Below, piece after piece: positions 1 through 5,727 of a DNA stretch of 10,236 nt. The translations under genes were made by a program, and so were the position numbers. Below the pieces are notes generated by a model, which was not told the origin of the DNA, did no database searches, and was given only the letters and a program-made list of their open reading frames with translations. The stretch lies in NCBI GenBank assembly GCA_030641465.1, contig DAOWHK010000048.1, positions 1 through 10,236 of the forward strand. The letters run 5' to 3'. The stretch comes from Parachlamydiales bacterium. Lineage in GTDB: Bacteria; Chlamydiota; Chlamydiia; Chlamydiales; Simkaniaceae. Numbering within the stretch: the first letter of the stretch is position 1; each line of letters starts with the position of its first letter.

Positions 1-1
1 A

Positions 2-430
2 TGCCCTCTTCAAGAATTTTGCTGCGCAAAAAAGCAAGGAATTGCAGAGAGTCTTCCTGTCAAAAAGAAGCCTGCAAAAGTCACTGAGCTGCATCACTTT
101 ACTCTTGTTGTATATTCTAGTGAGGGAGTTTTTTTGCAAAAAGGAAAAGGGGGGAAAGTGATGCAAGATCTTTGGGAGTTCCCCTTTGTAAAGGAAAAGG
201 AATCCTTTGATGAGAAGCAATATCAGTCCCTTCCTAAAATAACGCATCATTTTACAAGATACCGGGCGCATCTTTACCCCTATTTGAGGAAAAGGAAAAA
301 AGGCGAGCAGTTTGAAGGTTTTTTATGGAAAACATGGGAAGAAGTAAAAGAGCTTCCTTTTTCCTCTGGACATAGAAAACTTCTTAATCTATTGACTTCT
401 TCCGAATCGGGCTTTATTTCTAAATTATGA
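2..430 (+). CDS. mutY: A/G-specific adenine glycosylase MutY, C-terminal part (5' end outside window)
   Basis: MutY removes adenine mispaired with 8-oxoguanine in base-excision repair. The frame is open from base 2 to the TGA at 428-430, giving 142 residues of the C-terminus. It begins with CPLQEFC, which matches the last two cysteines (C-x5-C, codons at 2 and 20) of the MutY [4Fe-4S] signature C-x6-C-x2-C-x5-C. The NUDIX-like 8-oxoG recognition domain follows, with DLWEFPF (nt 167-187), HHFTRYRAHL (nt 245-274) and the terminal LPFSSGHRKLL (nt 353-385), all typical of MutY. The catalytic helix-hairpin-helix part lies upstream of the window. An internal ATG at 161 and a TTG at 134 could be mistaken for starts, but the homology continues upstream of both. 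The stop overlaps the next start by 4 nt (ATGA), so translation is probably coupled to the copper ATPase gene. Confidence 0.93.
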   Translation, partial: CPLQEFCCAKKQGIAESLPVKKKPAKVTELHHFTLVVYSSEGVFLQKGKGGKVMQDLWEFPFVKEKESFDEKQYQSLPKITHHFTRYRAHLYPYLRKRKKGEQFEGFLWKTWEEVKELPFSSGHRKLLNLLTSSESGFISKL

Positions 431-2523
431 AGTACATTTTAAAAGTGAATGGTATTACCTGCGCGTCTTGCGTAGCCTCAATCGAAGAGGGTCTTTCTAA
501 AATAGAAGGCGTTAAAGAGGTTCTGGTAAATTTTTCCTCGCGTGAAGTGTCTATTGAAACTGACAGTGATGCTGTTTCAAAAAATACGTTGATCAATCAT
601 CTTGAGAGGATGGGATATCCATTAGAAAATGAAACAAAGCCTGATCGTAGCTTAGCTTTATTAAAATTCCGTTGTTATTTATCGCTACTTCTTTCAGCGC
701 CTCTTGTTATCCCTATGATTGCCAAATTTTTTGGGTTTGATTTTAGTATAAATCCTTATTTAGAATGGACTTTAGCAACTGTTGTTCAATTTTTTGGTGG
801 CTACCCATTCTATAAAAATTCATGGAGTTCAATCAAGGCAAGAGCTCTTAATATGGATGTGCTTGTTGCACTCGGGACAACGGCTGCATACCTTTTCAGT
901 GTGTATAATCTACTATTTGAAGAAAATGCGTTTCTTTATTTTGAAACAAGTTCTGTGCTAATTAGCTTAATTTTACTTGGAAGAGTTTTTGAGAAAAAAG
1001 CTTATCAAAGTGCAGAAAAAGGAATGACAGCGCTTTTAAAGATGCAGGCAAAAGATGCTCGGGTAAAACGCTCGGGAAGTATCATAAATGTTCCTATTCA
1101 AGATGTTGTGATTAAGGACATAGTTGTTGTGCGTCCTGGAGAAAATCTCCCCGTTGACGGCGAGGTGATTGCAGGGCAGTCCCATGTCAATGAGTCGATG
1201 TTAACTGGTGAGAGCAAGCCTATTCGGAAGGAAATAGGAATGAAAGTCTCAGCTGGAACACTTAATGGACAGGGGATGCTGGAAATTCAGGTAACGGAAA
1301 TTGGAGAAAAAACAAGTCTTGGCAAGATTATTCGCTTGGTAAAAGTTGCTCAAACATCAAAAGCTCCCGTGCAAAAACTTGTTGATAAAATTGCAGGAAT
1401 TTTTATTCCCATAGTACTGATAATCAGCTTTGTCACATTTATTTTGTGGCTGATTTTTGGAAGTGATGTGAAAGAAAGTGTGATAAATGCTGTTTCCGTT
1501 CTTGTCATTGCCTGTCCTTGCGCTCTTGGACTTGCCACCCCAACTGTAATTATGGTGGCAACTTCCAAGGGAGCAAAAGGGGGAATACTGATTAAAAATG
1601 CAGAAAGCTTAGAGCGTGGAAATAAAGTGCAGGTGCTCCTGATTGATAAAACAGGCACAGTGACCGAAGGACGTCTTAGCATGGAAGAGGACGTGGGAGG
1701 AGTACTCGACATTGCGGCAGCTCTCGCAAAGCACTCAGAGCATCCTATTTCTAAAGCAATTGGGGAAAAAGCTAAAAATGTTAATGGGGTCGATAATTTT
1801 TTAGAGGTCCCTGGGAAGGGGGTGCAAGGAACAATTGATGGAAAAAAATATTTTTTAGGCTCACTTCCTTTTATTCAGACCGTAACTTCAAAGTCCGATC
1901 CCAATACCATTGAGCTACAAAAAGAAGAAAGAATCATTGCAGCTGTTAGCGATGAAGAAAAGTGCCTTGGATATATTGCACTAAGTGATCGAATAAAAGA
2001 AGGGTCCAAAGAAGCAATTGAAAGACTGCATTTACTAGGAAAAAAGATCTATTTACTAAGTGGCGACCGGCTAAAGGTTGTCGAAAAAGTTGCAAGCGAG
2101 CTTGGAATGGATGGATTCTTTGCAGAAGTTCTTCCCGAAGACAAAACGCAAAAGGTAGAGGAATTTAAGCAAAAAGGGCTAGTTGTCGGTATGGTAGGAG
2201 ATGGGGTAAACGACGCGCCAGCGCTTGCGGCCTCTGACGTTGGTTTTGCTGTGCACTCTGGAACAGATGTTGCAATGGAAAGCGCCTCCATTGGACTTAT
2301 GAAAAATCATTTGGGGGTGCTTGCAGATAGTTTAGTGCTTTTTAAGCAGACCTTTTGGAAAATTCGGGAGAATCTTTTTTTTGCATTTATTTACAATATC
2401 ATCGGAATTCCCCTTGCTGCCTTTGGTTTTTTAAATCCAATGGTTGCGGGCGGGGCAATGGCCCTTAGCTCTATTTCCGTTGTGCTCAATGCTTTGCATC
2501 TTGCTAATAAAAAACTTCAATAA
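427..2523 (+). CDS. copA: Copper-translocating P1B-type ATPase (CopA-like)
   Basis: This 698-aa inner-membrane pump probably exports Cu(I) using ATP. One N-terminal heavy-metal-associated domain (about 1-68) carries the metal-binding GITCASC, Cys12 and Cys15. Transmembrane segments lie at about 76-100, 110-130, 142-162, 168-186, 322-345 and 352-372, with two more at about 650-670 and 671-692. Further motifs are TGES (260-263, actuator), CPC (363-365, transport site), DKTGT with phosphorylated Asp407, the His-Pro of the nucleotide domain (439-440) and GDGVNDAP (591-598). Tyr656-Asn657 in the seventh helix and MALSS (678-682) in the eighth are the signature of the Cu+ subgroup P1B-1, which argues against a zinc pump, although chlamydial homologues are sometimes named zntA. 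All catalytic residues are present and the length suits a one-HMA CopA. The ATG lies inside the mutY stop and lacks a clear Shine-Dalgarno sequence, consistent with coupled translation. No copper chaperone or CsoR/CueR regulator is visible nearby. Confidence 0.9.
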   Translation: MKYILKVNGITCASCVASIEEGLSKIEGVKEVLVNFSSREVSIETDSDAVSKNTLINHLERMGYPLENETKPDRSLALLKFRCYLSLLLSAPLVIPMIAKFFGFDFSINPYLEWTLATVVQFFGGYPFYKNSWSSIKARALNMDVLVALGTTAAYLFSVYNLLFEENAFLYFETSSVLISLILLGRVFEKKAYQSAEKGMTALLKMQAKDARVKRSGSIINVPIQDVVIKDIVVVRPGENLPVDGEVIAGQSHVNESMLTGESKPIRKEIGMKVSAGTLNGQGMLEIQVTEIGEKTSLGKIIRLVKVAQTSKAPVQKLVDKIAGIFIPIVLIISFVTFILWLIFGSDVKESVINAVSVLVIACPCALGLATPTVIMVATSKGAKGGILIKNAESLERGNKVQVLLIDKTGTVTEGRLSMEEDVGGVLDIAAALAKHSEHPISKAIGEKAKNVNGVDNFLEVPGKGVQGTIDGKKYFLGSLPFIQTVTSKSDPNTIELQKEERIIAAVSDEEKCLGYIALSDRIKEGSKEAIERLHLLGKKIYLLSGDRLKVVEKVASELGMDGFFAEVLPEDKTQKVEEFKQKGLVVGMVGDGVNDAPALAASDVGFAVHSGTDVAMESASIGLMKNHLGVLADSLVLFKQTFWKIRENLFFAFIYNIIGIPLAAFGFLNPMVAGGAMALSSISVVLNALHLANKKLQ

Positions 2524-2557
2524 TCTTCCAAGATTTGTTACAATTTCTAATTTAACC

Positions 2558-2563
2558 AGAGGA
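2558..2563 (+). promoter_or_regulatory. Ribosome binding site of the 235-aa protein gene
   Basis: AGAGGA lies 8 nt upstream of the ATG at 2572. It fixes that ATG as the start and supports independent initiation in the 48-nt gap after copA. Confidence 0.6.
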
Positions 2564-2571
2564 CTTGCAAC

Positions 2572-3279
2572 ATGACTTCTAAAATTGATTTTTTTAAACG
2601 ACTCTTTGATATCAAAATGCATCTTACTTATACGCTCCCAGTTCTTGTGCTGCTATCCTTTGTGATTGTGAAAATGAGTGCAAAACAAGCTGCGAATGAA
2701 AAGGGATTGCTGCAGGCTAAAACATCCTTTGATAAATGGGTAAATACTAAGGAGACAGACTCTTTTGTTCATTTATCCAAATTAATACAAAAGCAGAAGA
2801 GTTTTGCACCGGAGTTTGACCACTTAATTGTGCAGCAGTTACTCATATCTGATGAGGTAGACAAGGCGGAAGATTTTTATGGTAGAGTTTTTGAAAGAGC
2901 TAAGTCTTCTAATTCCTACTACTTAGACTTTGCTAAAACATCGATAAAAATCTGTGAAGGCAAGTACCAGATAGCACTAGAAGATGCACTTGATCTCAAG
3001 CAGAGACTTTCTAATGATGAGGCATTTTGGAAGCAAGATCGAGAGCTTGCAACCTATGGAGCAAACCTTTTTGCGTTTAATCTGCTCCGTATAGCATCCC
3101 TATATGGAGAGATTGGAGAAAAAGAGATGGAATTTTCTTCTTGGGATGCGCTCTCCCAATATACCTTCTGTGAAGGCGCTCGCCCTGAGCTTCAAGCGTT
3201 TAATGATCATACTGGAATAAACCAAGGGTCTTTTCAGGAATATCTCCAATTTAGAAAAGCGTTTTACCTCAGTAAATAA
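2572..3279 (+). CDS. Single-pass membrane-anchored helical protein of unknown function
   Basis: I do not recognise this 235-aa protein. A basic N-terminus (MTSKIDFFKRLF) is followed by a hydrophobic segment at about 18-34 and then a soluble, charged, helix-predicted region, so it looks like an inner-membrane anchor or uncleaved signal with the body outside the cytoplasm. The spacing of helices and residues such as AEDFYGRVFERA (about 97-108), ALEDALDLKQRL (about 135-146) and the Leu/Ala-rich stretch around 165-180 is reminiscent of TPR-like helical repeats, but no clear 34-residue consensus can be read. The start has a good Shine-Dalgarno sequence. It follows the copper ATPase by 48 nt on the same strand without a terminator, so cotranscription is likely. 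In Chlamydia a hypothetical protein (CT728, from memory) also follows the P-type ATPase CT727. Homology to it is a guess to be tested. A role in copper handling cannot be inferred from the sequence, since no Cys/His/Met metal motif is visible. Confidence 0.8.
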   Translation: MTSKIDFFKRLFDIKMHLTYTLPVLVLLSFVIVKMSAKQAANEKGLLQAKTSFDKWVNTKETDSFVHLSKLIQKQKSFAPEFDHLIVQQLLISDEVDKAEDFYGRVFERAKSSNSYYLDFAKTSIKICEGKYQIALEDALDLKQRLSNDEAFWKQDRELATYGANLFAFNLLRIASLYGEIGEKEMEFSSWDALSQYTFCEGARPELQAFNDHTGINQGSFQEYLQFRKAFYLSK

Positions 3280-3355
3280 CTTATTAACTCTCCTGCGTTT
3301 TAGTATGAAATTGTAATAAGCTTGATTGAGTTTATTACGACTAATTGCTTTTATG

Positions 3356-3384
3356 TTGACATTGTTTTGCGATACAAGTAAGTT
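3356..3384 (+). promoter_or_regulatory. Candidate sigma-70-type promoter for the 65-aa gene
   Basis: A perfect -35 hexamer TTGACA (3356-3361) is separated by 17 nt from TAAGTT (3379-3384), which keeps the T, A and final T of the -10 consensus. The surroundings are AT-rich. Initiation near 3391 would give a leader of about 50 nt before the ATG at 3444. TTGTTT (3362-3367) with TAATTA (3384-3389) is a weaker alternative in the same place. No element is proven. Confidence 0.4.
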
Positions 3385-3432
3385 AATTATAAGGATTGAT
3401 TGTATACAGTCCAAAGCGTAATTAAAATAAAT

Positions 3433-3439
3433 GAGGTGA
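3433..3439 (+). promoter_or_regulatory. Strong Shine-Dalgarno sequence of the 65-aa gene
   Basis: GAGGTGA is a seven-base match to the complement of the usual 16S rRNA 3' tail and ends 4 nt before the ATG at 3444. It is the strongest ribosome binding site in the window and is the main reason to accept the small gene. Confidence 0.7.
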
Positions 3440-3443
3440 AAAA

Positions 3444-3641
3444 ATGGTTACAAGAAAAAAAGCAACTCAAGCAAGTATGAAAAAAACAAGAGGGGGAACT
3501 AGTCATGCTCTACAGAGGAAACTGGCTCCAGGGTTAGAGATTTCTGCTGGTAAAAGACCCATGGTCAGTATTCCTATAGGTCGTGACGTCGTTATGGAAA
3601 TTAGTGTGACTGAAGGATCTATAGAGACTTTCAGCAAATAA
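3444..3641 (+). CDS. Small basic protein of unknown function (65 aa)
   Basis: I do not recognise this 65-residue protein. Its N-terminal half is rich in Lys, Arg, Thr and Ser (MVTRKKATQASMKKTRGG) and looks disordered or nucleic-acid binding. The C-terminal half (about 40-62) alternates hydrophobic and polar residues (VSIPIGRDVVMEISV), suggesting a short beta-rich fold. There is no signal peptide, membrane segment or cysteine. The gene stands alone: a promoter candidate with a perfect -35 lies upstream, a near-ideal Shine-Dalgarno sequence precedes the ATG, and a 12-bp perfect hairpin follows 35 nt after the stop. That set of signals argues for a real, probably well-expressed monocistronic gene rather than a chance open frame. 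The basic tail might suggest nucleoid or RNA binding, but this is speculation from composition only. There is no antitoxin or toxin partner next to it on the same strand. Confidence 0.72.
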   Translation: MVTRKKATQASMKKTRGGTSHALQRKLAPGLEISAGKRPMVSIPIGRDVVMEISVTEGSIETFSK

Positions 3642-3676
3642 TTGTAGCACTTGCTTGCGAGATATAATCTATTAAT

Positions 3677-3710
3677 AATGTCGGTGAATATTCTTCACCG
3701 ACATTTTATA
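3677..3710. terminator. Bidirectional Rho-independent terminator between convergent genes
   Basis: A perfect 12-bp inverted repeat, AATGTCGGTGAA (3677-3688) and TTCACCGACATT (3694-3705), encloses a 5-nt loop. On the + strand the stem runs into TTTT then ATAAAA. On the - strand it runs into an AT-rich tail (ATTAATAG). It sits between the stop at 3641 (+) and the stop at 3721 (-), exactly where a shared terminator is expected. Confidence 0.85.
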
Positions 3711-3720
3711 AAAGGAAAGA

Positions 3721-4089
3721 TTAATCAGAGGTTTTCATTGCGCATTTATGAAGCCCGCTTCCACCTGCAAGTCCCAGCATAAAGAAAACAAGGGGAGGCA
3801 CGAAAAAGGAAAGAATCACGCCGACCACTGCTAAAATGATCTGAGTAATTTTTTCTTGCTTAAAGGCAAATTGGAATGCAGTTTTTAGAAATTTCTCCAC
3901 TTTTGCAGGAAGCCATATACCGAGCGCTCCGCCGATCCCAGCTAAGTAAATACTCCAAGCTGCCCCAAAAAAGACAAAGGAAAATAAACTTGCGAGGATG
4001 AAAAAGAGTAAAAAAGCAATTTCAAACCCGTATTTTTTTCCAAAATTTTCTAATTCTTGGACAGTCATCCCTTCTTTCTTGTCCGCCAT
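3721..4089 (-). CDS. Small multi-pass membrane protein of unknown function (122 aa)
   Basis: I do not recognise this 122-aa protein. A short acidic/basic cytoplasmic-looking N-terminus (1-20, with MTVQELENFGKKYG) leads into very hydrophobic segments at about 22-42, 44-61 and 81-108. The last is long and contains a Pro-Pro (98-99) that may split it into a re-entrant or two-helix hairpin. Between them is an amphipathic, basic stretch (62-80, AKVEKFLKTAFQFAFKQEK). The glycine-rich run LGLAGGSG (105-112) precedes a short polar tail. The start is supported by GAGGG on the minus strand, 7 nt before the ATG whose complement is at 4087-4089. The gene converges on the 65-aa gene and shares its terminator, and it diverges from the secretion operon. 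Size and topology do not match any secretion subunit I know, so no role in type II secretion is claimed. Confidence 0.8.
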   Translation of the reverse strand: MADKKEGMTVQELENFGKKYGFEIAFLLFFILASLFSFVFFGAAWSIYLAGIGGALGIWLPAKVEKFLKTAFQFAFKQEKITQIILAVVGVILSFFVPPLVFFMLGLAGGSGLHKCAMKTSD

Positions 4090-4121
4090 ATATCAGCCCT
4101 CGTTCTTTAATAGTACGCTGT

Positions 4122-4137
4122 GCCTAATAAATTAGGC
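4122..4137. repeat. 16-bp near-perfect palindrome upstream of the minus-strand gene
   Basis: GCCTAAT (4122-4128) and ATTAGGC (4131-4137) flank a 2-nt centre, AA. The palindrome lies about 33 nt before the ATG of the minus-strand membrane protein, where an operator for a dimeric repressor could sit, or where the message would form a short hairpin. The two-nucleotide centre is too small for a normal RNA loop, so a DNA-binding site is the better reading. Confidence 0.45.
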
Positions 4138-4164
4138 GATCTACGTAAATAGTTTTAAAATTTA

Positions 4165-4197
4165 ATGAAACAAAAAATAGGAGTAAACCTGTTTCAT
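4165..4197. repeat. 8-bp inverted repeat in the divergent region
   Basis: ATGAAACA (4165-4172) and TGTTTCAT (4190-4197) are perfect complements with 17 nt between them. The right arm is followed by a T-rich run on the + strand (about 4200-4208). No gene on either strand would need a terminator there, so it may be regulatory or chance. Confidence 0.35.
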
Positions 4198-4301
4198 GCT
4201 TTCTTTTTATTAAATTAATTATTAATGGTTTTTTTTGCAATCAATAAGCTTGAAAGCTCTGATTATTCCGGAATTTCCATGTTTTACTTGCAGATAGCTC
4301 T

Positions 4302-4330
4302 TTGCACAAATTGGCAGGATCAAATATTCT
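4302..4330 (+). promoter_or_regulatory. Candidate promoter of the type II secretion operon
   Basis: TTGCAC (4302-4307) and TATTCT (4325-4330) are spaced by 17 nt. The first keeps TTG of the -35 consensus and the second matches four of six -10 positions. Transcription would begin near 4337 and give a very short leader before the GTG at 4353, or about 70 nt before the ATG at 4407. This is the best match in the gap but is not strong. Confidence 0.3.
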
Positions 4331-4352
4331 GTTGGAACCTTTTTATTAGAGT

Positions 4353-5690
4353 GTGGGGCTCGTTTTCCTTTTGCTTCAAAAACATATCTCGTTTAAATCG
4401 CAATGCATGTTTATTAACGCCACACTTTTGATAGCGGCTTTATTTGCGACAATCCTTGGAGCGACCTTACTTCTAACAGTTGGTAGCCACGACTTTGAAG
4501 AAAAATTCTTGTCTTTCGAAGAAAATACGCAGATAGAAAAAAAAATCGTCGATTATTCTAAAATTGGTCTTGGCGCTACGTCTTTTTCTTCAAGAAAAAT
4601 GTCTTTTCCCCTACCTGATTTGCAGTCGGAAATTAAATTCTTTGGAAAAAACACAAGATTTGATGTTTCAGAAGAGGATAACTTTTTTGTGCTTGGACTA
4701 AAAAACATGAAAGCCTTTCAAGTTGTACGTCCTGGAGAGAAAATTTACCTTGAGTATTTAGAAGGAACCTCTGATGCAAGCTGTCAGTGGAACTTTGTAG
4801 ATGAGAAAACGCCTCTTTGGCTCCAGCTTCGGGAAACGGGGGATTCTGGGATTTTAGCAACGCTAAATATTGATTTAAAAGATGAGGAGTTAGAGGAGGC
4901 CTTTTCAGGTAGCCAAGAATTTGATTTATATGAGGCTGATGTATCTGAAATAGAATCTTTAAACTATCCGATAGATGAAAAGTATAGCATAGCAGCATCG
5001 ATGCTGACTGCTGCTGCATGGTGGGGATCAGATCGTTTGTATGACACATATGGAGGAGCTCAGTATCAGCATTTGCAAGGCAAAGAGCGTTTAGGAGTAG
5101 GATCTGGAGTTATCTATGTAAAAAAAGGGGATAAGCTGCTCTTTAAAGATGGGAATTGGAAACCTTTACAGGAAGAAAATACGAAAGATTCTATCGTTGC
5201 TAAAGTTGAAATAGTGGCGCCTCATAAACTTGAGATCAGACTCTGGAATAAAGGGGGCCTTGATAACAAGCTCATTTGTTTATCAGAAGAGAAAATACCT
5301 CCATTAAATTTTCGAGCTGAGGAGATTTTTACTAAAATCAAAAAAAGAGCTGCAAATAGAGTGTATTGCCGCGCATTTAATAAATCCATTATCCTTAAAA
5401 CTGGAGATTGGGTGCTTTGCACTTCTTATGGGGCTCGGGTTTTGAAGACTTTTTCTGAGCTCAATCAATATCTGGAAAATCGAGTGAATGGATCTCTATT
5501 TATTTTTGATGGAATAGAAAAGCAGGAGGGCCGGGAATTTTTTGTTGGAGCTCTTTTCGATGAAATGCGTACGCAAATGCAGCAAATCAAACTTCCTTTG
5601 CAAATAAAACAAGAATCTTTGAAATCTACAAAGAAAAAAAATAGAATTTCGTCTAGAATGCGCACATCAAATAATGAAAATGTCCCTTAG
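4353..5690 (+). CDS. Inner-membrane-anchored protein of the type II secretion operon, possible GspC-like connector
   Basis: This 445-aa protein belongs to no family I can name. The first 20 residues are followed by a strong hydrophobic segment at about 21-42, then about 400 mostly soluble residues, so it is probably a bitopic protein with its body in the periplasm. A central part rich in beta-type sequence contains RLGVGSGVIYVKKGDKLLF (247-265), the region 281-300 (VAKVEIVAPHKLEIRLWNK) and GDWVLCTSYGARVL (351-364). The C-terminal tail is basic (about 424-436). Cysteines at 144, 309, 339 and 356 could form disulfides. An in-frame stop at 4347-4349 makes the GTG at 4353 the earliest start. The ATG at 4407 (residue 19) would give a shorter n-region and is equally plausible, since neither has a good ribosome binding site. 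The gene ends 37 nt before gspD, the usual place of gspC, and corresponds in position to chlamydial CT573. A connector role is inferred from position and topology only. Confidence 0.82.
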   Translation: MGLVFLLLQKHISFKSQCMFINATLLIAALFATILGATLLLTVGSHDFEEKFLSFEENTQIEKKIVDYSKIGLGATSFSSRKMSFPLPDLQSEIKFFGKNTRFDVSEEDNFFVLGLKNMKAFQVVRPGEKIYLEYLEGTSDASCQWNFVDEKTPLWLQLRETGDSGILATLNIDLKDEELEEAFSGSQEFDLYEADVSEIESLNYPIDEKYSIAASMLTAAAWWGSDRLYDTYGGAQYQHLQGKERLGVGSGVIYVKKGDKLLFKDGNWKPLQEENTKDSIVAKVEIVAPHKLEIRLWNKGGLDNKLICLSEEKIPPLNFRAEEIFTKIKKRAANRVYCRAFNKSIILKTGDWVLCTSYGARVLKTFSELNQYLENRVNGSLFIFDGIEKQEGREFFVGALFDEMRTQMQQIKLPLQIKQESLKSTKKKNRISSRMRTSNNENVP

Positions 5691-5727
5691 ACTTTACAAA
5701 TCAATTTTTTTACGGATTTAGAAGTAG

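Larger units (their letters stand above)
4090..4352. other. Divergent intergenic region (263 nt) with inverted repeats
   Basis: This AT-rich gap separates the minus-strand membrane protein from the + strand secretion operon, so it should hold two divergent promoters. Two inverted repeats are visible (4122-4137 and 4165-4197), together with a run of A/T from about 4199 to 4226. A + strand open frame from 4225 to 4431 exists but has no ribosome binding site and runs into the 445-aa gene, so it is not called. No RNA gene is recognisable. Confidence 0.6.

Noticed and set aside
134..430. Short stand-alone 98-aa gene starting at TTG 134
   Set aside because: The same frame is open to the left edge and carries the MutY iron-sulfur cysteines, so this is the tail of mutY and not a separate gene.
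3280..3320. CTTATTA/TAATAAG inverted repeat after the 235-aa gene as a terminator
   Set aside because: It has only 7 AT-rich base pairs, a 27-nt loop and no T-run after it, so it is too weak to call.
3100..3414. 104-codon minus-strand open frame
   Set aside because: It lies mostly antisense to the 235-aa gene, has no good start signal, and its sequence looks like an antisense shadow.
4225..4431. 68-codon + strand open frame in the divergent intergenic region
   Set aside because: There is no ribosome binding site, the composition is Cys/Trp/Phe-rich and unlike a normal protein, and it overlaps the start of the better-supported 445-aa gene by 79 nt.
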